This document shows positions 9,396 to 18,740 of a DNA stretch of 64,000 nucleotides, in pieces; the first letter of the stretch is position 1; every line of letters starts with the position of its first letter. The translations under genes were made by a program, and so were the position numbers. The DNA is from Candidatus Latescibacterota bacterium (lineage in GTDB: Bacteria > Latescibacterota > UBA2968 > UBA8231). The notes below the pieces were generated by a model. The model saw nothing but the letters and a program-made list of their open reading frames with translations, was not told the DNA's origin and ran no database searches. The stretch is taken from the NCBI GenBank assembly GCA_007136405.1, contig SLHA01000010.1:1-64000 (forward strand), in the 5' to 3' direction.

Positions 9396-9611
9396 TCATT
9401 TCAGGTCTTCCCGGCTCTGGCTGAAGCGTTTGATACGCCGGAAAAATATCACCACCAGCCCCACCAGGGCTACATACATGGCAAACTCGAAGAACGGGTG
9501 CCGCCAGCGCAGGATCACGGGCCAAATGGTGAATATGGAGAGGATGATGTACAAATCCTCCAGCCGGCGTATCCGCTTCTCCGTACGGGAATCGGGATGA
9601 GATTCAGGCAT
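9396..9611 (-). CDS. Small membrane protein of unknown function
   Basis: 71 aa with two hydrophobic stretches (LYIILSIFTIWPVIL, FAMYVALVGLVVIFF); ATG overlaps the stop of the upstream transglycosylase gene by 8 nt. Confidence 0.6.
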   Translation of the reverse strand: MPESHPDSRTEKRIRRLEDLYIILSIFTIWPVILRWRHPFFEFAMYVALVGLVVIFFRRIKRFSQSREDLK

Positions 9612-11739
9612 CGCTCAAAGCCCTGTATATGGTATAATTCCTCAAAACCAGCTTGACGTAGCGGCGCGTCTCAAGGAATGGAATGCGTTCAACGAAGGTG
9701 TCGATATCCAGATCCGGCATGCGTTCCAACCAGCGACGCGCGTTGTGAGGGCCGGCATTGTATGCGGCAAGACCCAGTTCCAACTGCATGTCATCACCGT
9801 TGTGGCCGGCGAATTGCCGTATCTGATCTCCCAGGAAATGGGTGCCCAGGCGGATGGAGGTGTCCGGATCCAGCAGGTGGTCGCGTTCGATGGGCTGCAG
9901 ACCCAGGGTGCGCCCCAGTTTGCGGCCGGTCTGAGGCATGACCTGCATCAGGCCCAGAGCCCCCGCGCGGGATTCCGCCCGCGGGTTGAAGGCGCTTTCC
10001 TGACGCATCACCGAGAGAACGAGCAGCGGATCCACATTCGCTTCTGCTGCAGCAGCAGACACCTGGTCCCAGAAATACTGCGGGTATATGTGATGGATTT
10101 CCCGTTCAGAGCCCGCGCCAACATAAACCTGGACGGACAGTCGCATGGCCCGGTCAGGCATACCGTAGGCTGCGTACCGGTCACGTATGGCCTGCAGGGC
10201 GGATGGGTTGCCCTGGTTGCGCGTTTCCACCCATTGCAGCTCACGGCCGGCCAGATCGCGCCGCCCCAGGGCGGCCAGCGCGTCAGCGCGCTGGATGTAC
10301 TCCTCACCGTGCATACGGGCCGGTACCGTTGGATTGATCGTGGTCGCCGCGGCATGCGGCCGGGGCTGGAGTGCAGGAGCTGGCGCCAATCCCAGGGCCA
10401 CGACACGGGACGAATAATAGGAGCGCGGAAAAGCTGCTGCCGCCTGGTGGTAATGCTGACGGGCCACGTCCTTCTGCCCCAGTTCCTCCGCGCTCTTGCC
10501 AGCCCAGAACAGGCTTTGATCGACGATGTGGGGCTTGGTGGCCACACGGCTCAGGTGCTGAAAGACCGGCAGAGCCTTGTGGTATTCCTGCTGCAGGTAA
10601 TACATGAACCCGATGTTCCACTCCGCTTCGTCGCGCAGGTCGCTGTTCGGGCACTCCTCCACCAGGCGACGGTAGAACACAGCGGCAGTGCCGAAGTCGT
10701 CGCGCCGTTCGGCCGCCTTGGCCATCTGCCACAGGGCCTGGTCAGCCAACGCATGATTCGGGTACATCCGCACGAACCGCTCAAAGGTGCGAGTTGCCTC
10801 CCGGCTCCGGCCCATGCGGATCTTCAGGGCGCCCATGCGGTACCAGGCTGCTGGCATGGAGCCGTCGGCTGCCAGCGCACGGTAGGTCTCCAGCGCCTCG
10901 TCGTACCGCCCCTGGGCAGCCAGGACCCGGCCCAGCTGATACCGGGTGTGCGCCGGCTGCTGCCGCGGATACGCGCGCAGGAGCGTCCTGAGCAGACGGA
11001 CAGCGTCCGCATGACGCCGGTGATCGGTGTATACCTGGGTCCGGATACGCAGCTCGTTCTCTTCCTCCCGGACAGGCAGTTCGTCGATGGCCCGAAGGGC
11101 CCAGCTCGAGCCTGGGAAACGGCGGGCCAATTCCAGCCATACGTGCCGCTGGGCCAACGTGTCAGCCTGCTGTCCGTGAATGCTGCCCGTGCGGTACAAT
11201 ACCTCCGGTTCGAACCCGGTGAAGCCCGCCAGGATCTGTTGACCCAGCAGCAGAGCCTCGTCGTGGTTCCCGCTCTGTCCGTACAGGGCCATCAGGTGCA
11301 GGCGGCCGCGATCAGTCAGCTCCGGATGCTGACTGCGGGTCAGCAACTCGAGGTAAGCCGCTACGGCGGCTTCCGGGTGCTCCATGTGTTCCAGGGAGCG
11401 AGCTATCCAGTACAACCGATAGTCTTCCAGAACCGGCAGCGCCTGCTCGAGATGTTGCAGCCGGGCAGAAGCCTGGGCATGCTTGTCCAGCAGTCTTTCA
11501 CAGATGGCCAGCTGGTATTCGAGCTGGCCGCGTTCCCCCGGTGTCAGCGCGCTGACCTCGACAAGCAGCAACTGGTGATAGGCCTCGGCGTGGCGACCGG
11601 TGGCAATGAGTTCGGCGGTGGCCGGGTACTGGTACGGTTCCGGGACCTCGGGCGTCCGCAGGAGGTGCATAGCAAACAGGGCGGCGGTCAGCAGAATGAG
11701 CGCGGCGCTCTTGGCGATCATGGAGAATCGGACTTTCAT
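9604..11739 (-). CDS. TPR-containing soluble lytic murein transglycosylase (Slt family)
   Basis: N-terminal hydrophobic signal, TPR repeats, C-terminal SVMRQESAFNPRAESRAGALGLMQVMPQTGRKLG and AAYNAGPHNARRWL. Confidence 0.9.
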   Translation of the reverse strand: MKVRFSMIAKSAALILLTAALFAMHLLRTPEVPEPYQYPATAELIATGRHAEAYHQLLLVEVSALTPGERGQLEYQLAICERLLDKHAQASARLQHLEQALPVLEDYRLYWIARSLEHMEHPEAAVAAYLELLTRSQHPELTDRGRLHLMALYGQSGNHDEALLLGQQILAGFTGFEPEVLYRTGSIHGQQADTLAQRHVWLELARRFPGSSWALRAIDELPVREEENELRIRTQVYTDHRRHADAVRLLRTLLRAYPRQQPAHTRYQLGRVLAAQGRYDEALETYRALAADGSMPAAWYRMGALKIRMGRSREATRTFERFVRMYPNHALADQALWQMAKAAERRDDFGTAAVFYRRLVEECPNSDLRDEAEWNIGFMYYLQQEYHKALPVFQHLSRVATKPHIVDQSLFWAGKSAEELGQKDVARQHYHQAAAAFPRSYYSSRVVALGLAPAPALQPRPHAAATTINPTVPARMHGEEYIQRADALAALGRRDLAGRELQWVETRNQGNPSALQAIRDRYAAYGMPDRAMRLSVQVYVGAGSEREIHHIYPQYFWDQVSAAAAEANVDPLLVLSVMRQESAFNPRAESRAGALGLMQVMPQTGRKLGRTLGLQPIERDHLLDPDTSIRLGTHFLGDQIRQFAGHNGDDMQLELGLAAYNAGPHNARRWLERMPDLDIDTFVERIPFLETRRYVKLVLRNYTIYRALSDA

Positions 11740-12080
11740 CGGAGATCAGTCGGCGATGGATGGCAGGCACGCGACGTCATACGGAGGCGTGCGAGCGGCA
11801 GTGAGGTGCAGAACGGTATCTGCAGCGCAAGTCTCGTGACCAGCAGGGGGAGGCCTACTGCGCTAATATACACAGCTGACCCGCTGTCCCACAATACCGG
11901 TGCCACCAAAGAGCGGGCCGGGAACTGGTCCGGGTGGAGTGATCGGCGTAGTTCGGTTCGGGTATGGCGCCAGTGATGGCGCGCGAGCCTGGGCGGAGGG
12001 CCTTGCCCCGCACGCATCCGCAGCCGGCAATACTCCGTAGCTGCCAAACTGTCCGGCCATTGCCGTGGTACACTGGGGCG

Positions 12081-12148
12081 CGCTGGCGGTTCACCGGCGC
12101 TGACGGTTCACCGGCGCTGGCGGTTCACCGGCGCTCACGGTTCCGCGT
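12081..12148. repeat. 17-bp tandem repeat (cgctggcggttcaccgg), three near-identical units plus a degenerate fourth
   Basis: cgctggcggttcaccgg / cgctgacggttcaccgg / cgctggcggttcaccgg / cgctcacggttccgcgt read directly. Confidence 0.85.
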
Positions 12149-12186
12149 CCCCCGGCTTGGGTCCGATACCCGCGCGCAGCGGCGGG

Positions 12187-12402
12187 TCATGGCGCGGATG
12201 CGCCCGGAGGAACGCTCAAGGGCTGCAGGGAGGCGCGCAACAGTGCCGCAAAATCAGGCGTGGCCAGCGGCGAGAGCTGGCTCGCTTCCAGCTGCTCCAA
12301 CGCCTGTCGGTGGCGTCTGACCTGGGCCAGGTTAGCGTGAATGTCACGATCGAGCTGCTCCAGCTGGCGACCAAGCCGGCATGTCAGAGGTATGCTGTCC
12401 AT
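12187..12402 (-). CDS. Small hypothetical protein
   Basis: MDSIPLTCRLGRQLEQLDRDIHANLAQVRRHRQALEQLEASQ...; plausible coiled-coil composition, weak otherwise. Confidence 0.35.
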   Translation of the reverse strand: MDSIPLTCRLGRQLEQLDRDIHANLAQVRRHRQALEQLEASQLSPLATPDFAALLRASLQPLSVPPGASAP

Positions 12403-12727
12403 ATCTGGTGATCGATCCGCTTCCGTGCGTTCGAGGTGCGGATCAGGCCGCACCGTGCAAGGTTGTCAGCAAATATCGTGCCCTGGATGAGGGTGCAAGG
12501 ATCCGTGCATCACTGGCCCGGCATGGCCGCGGGATCAGCCGCTTGCCCGACAGACAGAAGGCGGCTGCCCGAGTGCCTCACGACAGATGACCTGGAGGAA
12601 AAAAATGCCGCCGCCGGCCCCTCGCAGTCCGGGTGACCGGCAGGATTTTCCCAGGGATTGCCCGGGACCTGCACCGGGCATGGCCCGGACATGGCATGTG
12701 AGCCGCTCCCCCCTCGGATACGCTCTC

Positions 12728-12834
12728 AGGGACGGCTCCAAGGAGGGGCGCGCTCAGGGACAGCCCCAGGGAGGGCTCAGGGAAGGGCTCAGGGACGGCC
12801 CAGATACGGCCCAGATACGGCCCGGTTCAGCGCC
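12728..12834. repeat. Imperfect short tandem repeats (gctcagggacgg-type; perfect 11-bp doublet cccagatacgg)
   Basis: Repeated ctcaggga/cagggagg blocks followed by ggcccagatacggcccagatacggccc. Confidence 0.6.
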
Positions 12835-14242
12835 GTTTGGGAACATGCAGATGGGGGCTGTGGCCGAAGAACACTTCCGCGGCTTCCATGACGGTCTCGG
12901 AGAGCGTGGGATGGGGATGAATGCTCATGGCCAGATCAGCGGCGCGGGCCGCCATCTCCACCGCCAGCACTCCTTCAGCGATCAGCTCGCCGGCGCCGGC
13001 GCCGACCACACCCATACCCAGGACGCGTTCGGATTCCGGGTCGATCACCAGTTTGGTCAGGCCCTCGTTGCGTCCCAGCGTGGTGGCGCGTCCGGATGCT
13101 GCCCAGGGGAAACGGGACACCGAAACCTTGCGGCCCTGTGCCTTGGCCTCCTGTTCGGTAAGGCCGCACCAGGCGATCTCCGGATCCGTGAACACGACGG
13201 CAGGAATGGCATTGGGGGCGAAACCGGCCTTCTGGCCGGCGATGACCTGGGCGGCTACCGTTCCCTGGTGGGACGCCGTGTGCGCCAGTCCGGCACCGGC
13301 GACATCGCCGATGGCGAAGATGGAGGACTCCCGCGTGCGTTGCTGGTCGTCGACGCGGACAAAACCGTTGTCATCGAGTTCCACCTGGGTATTTTCCAAC
13401 CCCAGGTCATCGCTGTTGGGGCGGCGGCCCACGGCAACGAGGACCTTATCATACTGCCTGGAAAAACTTTCCTCAGCCGGCAACGACTGCATATGGACCT
13501 CGAGACCCTCGTCCGCGACTTCGACACCGGTCACGCGGGTCTGCAACATGATCTCCTCGAAGGCCTTGTCCAGATGCGCCTGCAACGGTTTGATGAGGTC
13601 GCGATCTGCCGGCGGAATGAGTCCGTCCGTCATCTCGACGACGGAGACGCGGGTGCCGAGGCTGGCATACACGCTGCCCAGTTCGAGACCGATGTATCCC
13701 CCTCCCACTACCAGCAGGGATGCGGGAATATCGTTCAGTGCCAGCGCTGCGGTGGAGTCCATGATGCGGTCACTGTCCGCCTGCAGCATGGGCAGGACGA
13801 CCGGACGCGAGCCGGAGGCCAGGATGGCATGATCGAAGCGCAGGTTCCGGGTGGTGTTGTCCGGAGTCTCGATCCGCAATGTATGGGCGTCCGTAAACCG
13901 AGCCGTGCCCTGGATAGGGTCTATGCCGCGGGATTTGACCAGTTGAACCAGACCGCCGGTCATTCGGGCCACCACCCGGTCTTTCCACCGGTTGAGTTTC
14001 TTGTGATCGATTTCAGGCTCGGCGAAGGTAATCCCCCATGACGCCGCTTCACGGGTTTCCCGAATGAGCCGGGCCACGTGCAGCAGGGCCTTGGACGGGA
14101 TGCAACCGCGGTGCAGGCAGACGCCGCCGGGTTTGGCCTCCTGGTCTACCAGAGTCACCTGCAGGCCCAGGTCAGCGGCGCGGAATGCGGCTACATAACC
14201 ACCGGGACCGCCCCCGATCACGGCGAGCTGAGTGGATTCCAT
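12827..14242 (-). CDS. lpd: Dihydrolipoyl dehydrogenase (E3)
   Basis: GGGPGGYVAAFRAADLG, GGVCLHRGCIPSKALLH redox disulfide, IFAIGDVAG, HPHPTLSETVMEAAE. Confidence 0.95.
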   Translation of the reverse strand: MESTQLAVIGGGPGGYVAAFRAADLGLQVTLVDQEAKPGGVCLHRGCIPSKALLHVARLIRETREAASWGITFAEPEIDHKKLNRWKDRVVARMTGGLVQLVKSRGIDPIQGTARFTDAHTLRIETPDNTTRNLRFDHAILASGSRPVVLPMLQADSDRIMDSTAALALNDIPASLLVVGGGYIGLELGSVYASLGTRVSVVEMTDGLIPPADRDLIKPLQAHLDKAFEEIMLQTRVTGVEVADEGLEVHMQSLPAEESFSRQYDKVLVAVGRRPNSDDLGLENTQVELDDNGFVRVDDQQRTRESSIFAIGDVAGAGLAHTASHQGTVAAQVIAGQKAGFAPNAIPAVVFTDPEIAWCGLTEQEAKAQGRKVSVSRFPWAASGRATTLGRNEGLTKLVIDPESERVLGMGVVGAGAGELIAEGVLAVEMAARAADLAMSIHPHPTLSETVMEAAEVFFGHSPHLHVPKRR

Positions 14243-14246
14243 GGTG

Positions 14247-15674
14247 TTAACCCTCCAGGGCCAGAATCAATGGGTTGGCCAGCGCGTCGGCGATCCAGTG
14301 CAGGAAACGGGCGCCGTCGGCGCCGTCGATGACGCGGTGGTCATAGGTCAGCATGAGCGGCAGCATGAAACGGGGCTGGAAAGCACCGTCGATGTATACG
14401 GGTTCCCAGTTGCTGCGGGCGACGCCGAGGATGGCGACTTCAGGCGGATTGATGATAGGCGTGAATCCCGTACCGCCGATGGCGCCGACGTTACTGATGG
14501 TCATGGAGCCACCCTGCATCTCTTCCGGTGTCACCTTGCGGTCCCGGGTCTTGGCGGCGATACCGACCAGTTCGATGGCCAGCTCGGTGATGTTTTTCCG
14601 GTCCACATCACGCAACACCGGCACCAGCAGACCGTGAGGCGTGTCGACCGCCACGCCGATGTTGACGTAGTGCTTCTGGATGATTTCACCGCGTCCGGCA
14701 TCGAAGCTGGTGTTGAACTGGGGGAATGCCTTCAGAGCGGCGCCCAGGACCTTGATCAGGATGGCGGTGGGCGTGAGTTTGCCGCCGGCCTTTTCCACGC
14801 GCGGGCCGAGTTCCTTGCGCCACTGCTCCAGGTTTGTGATATCCGCTTTGTCGAACTGGGTGACCAGGGGACTGTGCCAGGCGCCCTGCAGACGGTTGGC
14901 GGTCAACCGGCGTACCTTGCTGATCGGTTTGCGTTCGACTTCGCCCCACTGGCTGAAATCCGGCAGCTCGATGGCGGGTGCCTGCATGCCCGGAGCGCCG
15001 CTGCCGGTGGGCTGCCCGGAACCCGCGTGCAGTTGCCGGGCGTGGGCTTTGACGTCGGCCTCGGAGATGCGCCCGCCGGGACCGGACCCGGACACCTGGG
15101 CAATGTCGATGCCGATCTCCCGCGCCAACCGGCGCACAGAGGGCGCAGCCGGAACGATGGGGCGCGGGCCGGTGGCGTCGGCAGGATAGGTGGTCCGGCC
15201 GGTTTCGGGTTCCGGGGCAGACGGCTGTGCCTGTTCGGAGCCCGCCTCTGCAGCGGCAACGGTACGAGCATCGGTCGATGCGGAGGCCGGTGCCGTGCGG
15301 GTAGTGTCAGCCGCAGGCCCGGGCTCCGCATCGACGGACGGCGTACTGTCAGGCGCCGCTGCGGCCGCCGGCTGGTCCGGAGACTCTGCGGCCGCCGGCT
15401 GGTCCGCTTCCGGTTCGGCAGCCGCTGACGCGTCCGTTTCCGTGGCCAGAGTCAGCAGCGTCTGGCCCACCGACACCGTGTCACCGGCCTTGACGCTGAT
15501 GCTCTCGATGGTGCCGTTGGCAGGACAGGGAACCTCGATCACCGCCTTGTCCGTCTCCAGTTCCACCAGGGGCTGGTCTTCGGTGACGGTATCCCCCACG
15601 GCAACGAGGACGTTGATGACGTCGCCGCTCTCTATGTTTTCACCCAGATCGGGTAGTTTGAATTCGATAGCCAT
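14247..15674 (-). CDS. aceF: Dihydrolipoamide acetyltransferase (pyruvate dehydrogenase E2)
   Basis: Single lipoyl domain with VELETDKAVIEVP, Ala/Pro-rich linker, E3-binding domain (PSVRRLAREIGIDIAQVSGSGPGGRI), catalytic DHRVIDGADGARF. Confidence 0.93.
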   Translation of the reverse strand: MAIEFKLPDLGENIESGDVINVLVAVGDTVTEDQPLVELETDKAVIEVPCPANGTIESISVKAGDTVSVGQTLLTLATETDASAAAEPEADQPAAAESPDQPAAAAAPDSTPSVDAEPGPAADTTRTAPASASTDARTVAAAEAGSEQAQPSAPEPETGRTTYPADATGPRPIVPAAPSVRRLAREIGIDIAQVSGSGPGGRISEADVKAHARQLHAGSGQPTGSGAPGMQAPAIELPDFSQWGEVERKPISKVRRLTANRLQGAWHSPLVTQFDKADITNLEQWRKELGPRVEKAGGKLTPTAILIKVLGAALKAFPQFNTSFDAGRGEIIQKHYVNIGVAVDTPHGLLVPVLRDVDRKNITELAIELVGIAAKTRDRKVTPEEMQGGSMTISNVGAIGGTGFTPIINPPEVAILGVARSNWEPVYIDGAFQPRFMLPLMLTYDHRVIDGADGARFLHWIADALANPLILALEG

Positions 15675-15788
15675 AGCCTCCAGCTCTGAGCCAATGCGCG
15701 TGCCGCACCGGGGCGGATGAGCGCGGTGATGATGCCGCTGCCGGCCCTGCTGTCCACCATGGCGCCGACAGCGAGCTTTACAGGCGGG

Positions 15789-18452
15789 TCAGCAGGTGAC
15801 GGGATCCACCTTGTCCGGATCGATCTCCAGTTCCTTCATGGCATTGGCCACCATCTGCCAGTCAATCCGGCCTTCCTGCGCCAGACCGCTCAGCGCACCT
15901 AGCGTGATGAAGCGCGCGTCCACCTCGAAAAAGTCCCGCAGCGCTTCACGGCTTTCACTGCGGCCGAAGCCATCCGTGCCCAGCGCCACAGGCGGGCGCG
16001 GGAACCATCGGGATATGGAGTTGGGCAGTGCCTTGACGTAATCAGAAGCGATGACGCAGACCCCCTCCTCCTGGTGGAGACACTGTTCGATGTAAGACTG
16101 CCGGTGGGGCTCCAGGGGATGCATGCGGTTCCAGCGGTCGGTGGCGCAGCCGTCGCGATGCAGTTCCTTGAAGCTGGTGATGCTCCAGACGTCCGTGGCG
16201 ACGCCGAACTGCTCCTCCAGCATCTCCCGGGCGAGCAATGCCTGATTGACGATGGCGCCGCTGGCGAACAGCTGGGCCTGTAGTCCGTCGCGTTTGCGGC
16301 TGGATGCCTGGAACTTGTACATGCCGCGCAGGATGCCCTCTTCCACTCCGTCCGGAGCCGGCGGCATGGGATACTGCTCATTCTCCACGGTGAGATAGTA
16401 GAACAAGTCCTCCTGCTGCTCATACATGCGCCGTATGCCGTCGCGGACGATCACGCCGATCTCGAAGGCGAAGGCCGGATCATAGGCCATGAGATTGGGC
16501 ACGGGGTAGGCGAGCAGATGACTGTTGCCGTCTTCGTGCTGCAGACCCTCGCCATTCAGGGTGGTGCGACCGGCGGTGCCGCCTACCAGAAAACCCTTGC
16601 AGCGATTGTCGCCGGCCAGCCAGATGAGATCCCCGATGCGCTGGAAGCCGAACATGGAGTAGTAGACGAAGAACGGAATCATGTTGAGGCCGTGGGTGGC
16701 GTATGCCGTGCCGGCGGCGACGAATGATGACATGGAGCCTGCTTCGGTGATGCCTTCTTCCAGAATCTGGCCGTCGCGGGCCTCTTTGTAATAGGAGATG
16801 ACATCCCGGTCCACGGGTTCATAGAGTTGTCCTGAGTGCGCGTAGATGCCGAACTGCCTGAACAGGGGATCCATGCCAAAGGTTCTGGCCTCGTCCGGAA
16901 TGATGGGTACGATGTACCGGCCGATCTCTTCATTCTGCAGCAACTTGGCCAGGATGCGCACGAACGCCATGGTGGTGGCCACGGGGCGGTCGCCCGAACC
17001 CTGGTCGAATTCGGCGAACAGCTTGCGAGGCGGCGTGGAAAGCGGTTCGGCGCGCGCGGTACGTTGTGGCAGGTAGCCACCCAGCGCCTGCCGGTGTTCC
17101 TGCAAATATTGCATCTCCGGACTGTCATCCGGTGGCCGGTACAGGGGTATCTGGTCTATTTCCGCGTCCGATACCGGTATGCCGAAACGGGTCCGGAAGG
17201 AACGGACTTCGACCTCGTTGAGTTTCTTCTGCTGATGGGTGATATTCTTGCCCTCGCCAGCTTCACCCAGACCGTAGCCCTTGACGGTCTTGGCCAGGAT
17301 CACGGTGGGCGCACCGGTATGGCTGACGGCGGCGGCATAGGCCGCGTACACCTTTTCCGGGTCATGGCCGCCGCGCCGCATCTTCCGCAACTGTTCATCC
17401 GAGAGGGACTCCACCATCTTCAGGAGACGCTCGTCCGTGCCGAAGAAATCCTGGCGGATGGCGGCGCCGTCCGTCACGCTGTAGCGCTGGTACTGCCCAT
17501 CCACGACCTCGCCCATGCGGCGCACCAGGGTGCCGTCATGGTCCTTTTCCAGCAAGGCGTCCCAGTCCCCGCCCCAGATGACCTTGATGACGTTCCAGCC
17601 GGCGCCGCGGAACGCCGCCTCCAGCTCCTGGATGATCTTGCCGTTGCCGCGCACCGGCCCATCCAGGCGCTGAAGGTTGCAGTTGACGACCCAGATGAGA
17701 TTGTCCAGGCATTCCCGCGAGGCCAGCGTTATCGCGCCCAGGGTTTCCGGTTCATCGCATTCGCCGTCCCCCAGAAAGGCCCAGACTTTATCGTTACCCG
17801 GTTCCTTGAGGCTACGGTCCTCGAGGTAGCGGTTGAAACGGGCCTGGTAGATGGAGAGTATGGGCGCCAGCCCCATGGACACGGTGGGGAACTGCCAGAA
17901 ATCAGGCATCAACCAGGGATGGGGGTACGACGACAAGCCGCCTTCCGGCTGCAGTTCCCGGCGAAAATTGAGCAACTGTGCCTCCGTCAGGCGCCCTTCC
18001 AGAAAGGCTCTGGCGTATATGCCCGGTGTAGCGTGACCCTGAAAATAGACCAGGTCGCCGTTGAATTCGTCCGTGCGGCCGCGGAAAAAGTGGTTGAACC
18101 CCACTTCGTACAGGGTTGCGGCGGAGGCGTAGGTGGAGATGTGGCCGCCGATGCCGTCGCTCCGTTTGTTGGCCCGCACGACCATGGCCATGGCGTTCCA
18201 GCGCACGATGCTCTTGATGCGGCGTTCGATCTCGCGACTGCCGGGATACGGCGGTTGCTCGGCCGTTCCGATGGTATTGGTGTACGGCGTATTGGCTGTG
18301 AAAGGGAGTTTTACCCCTGCCCGCCCGGCGTGTACCTGGAGGTGCCGCAACAGGTCCTGGACTTGCTCGGCGGTCCGGTTGGCCAGCACGTAGTCCAGCG
18401 ATTCCAGCCATTCGCGCCGCTCGGTCTCTAAAGTCGAGTCGATATCACTCAT
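15789..18452 (-). CDS. aceE: Pyruvate dehydrogenase E1 component, homodimeric type
   Basis: Start at MSDIDSTLETE; GHISTYASAATLYEVGFNHFFRG, FLGDGECDEPE ThDP motif, GSGDRPVATTMAFVRIL. Confidence 0.95.
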   Translation of the reverse strand: MSDIDSTLETERREWLESLDYVLANRTAEQVQDLLRHLQVHAGRAGVKLPFTANTPYTNTIGTAEQPPYPGSREIERRIKSIVRWNAMAMVVRANKRSDGIGGHISTYASAATLYEVGFNHFFRGRTDEFNGDLVYFQGHATPGIYARAFLEGRLTEAQLLNFRRELQPEGGLSSYPHPWLMPDFWQFPTVSMGLAPILSIYQARFNRYLEDRSLKEPGNDKVWAFLGDGECDEPETLGAITLASRECLDNLIWVVNCNLQRLDGPVRGNGKIIQELEAAFRGAGWNVIKVIWGGDWDALLEKDHDGTLVRRMGEVVDGQYQRYSVTDGAAIRQDFFGTDERLLKMVESLSDEQLRKMRRGGHDPEKVYAAYAAAVSHTGAPTVILAKTVKGYGLGEAGEGKNITHQQKKLNEVEVRSFRTRFGIPVSDAEIDQIPLYRPPDDSPEMQYLQEHRQALGGYLPQRTARAEPLSTPPRKLFAEFDQGSGDRPVATTMAFVRILAKLLQNEEIGRYIVPIIPDEARTFGMDPLFRQFGIYAHSGQLYEPVDRDVISYYKEARDGQILEEGITEAGSMSSFVAAGTAYATHGLNMIPFFVYYSMFGFQRIGDLIWLAGDNRCKGFLVGGTAGRTTLNGEGLQHEDGNSHLLAYPVPNLMAYDPAFAFEIGVIVRDGIRRMYEQQEDLFYYLTVENEQYPMPPAPDGVEEGILRGMYKFQASSRKRDGLQAQLFASGAIVNQALLAREMLEEQFGVATDVWSITSFKELHRDGCATDRWNRMHPLEPHRQSYIEQCLHQEEGVCVIASDYVKALPNSISRWFPRPPVALGTDGFGRSESREALRDFFEVDARFITLGALSGLAQEGRIDWQMVANAMKELEIDPDKVDPVTC

Positions 18453-18740
18453 AATATTCCGCTTATTCAGCACGCCGTGGTTTGCATGGTGGCGAGTACC
18501 GGCATATGCCGCACCGGTCGATGCGGACGCCCATGGACACGCCGCACGGAATCCGGCCGGGTGAACCAGCAAATAGCGGCTATAATATAGACATCATCAC
18601 GCCGACGCCAAGGCGGGGAGCGGTCGTTCCTCCGCAGGACAGCCGGAGCCGGCTGGTAAACTTTGCGATTTTTCGTGCGTCTGCATATTCAGAGGTGAAG
18701 CACGATACTCTTGAAGCCTGTTGGCAGGAAACGGAATTGC

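Noticed and set aside
11200-11225. GGTTCGAACCC resembling a tRNA T-loop
   Set aside because: No cloverleaf context; sits within the transglycosylase coding sequence
10304-11976. Long + strand ORF 9745..11976 (743 aa) antisense to the transglycosylase
   Set aside because: Shadow ORF from high-GC codon bias; the minus-strand product is a clear Slt protein
15190-15440. Apparent repeats within aceF (gcggccgccggctggtccg)
   Set aside because: Codes for the Ala/Pro/Asp-rich flexible interdomain linker normal in E2 proteins
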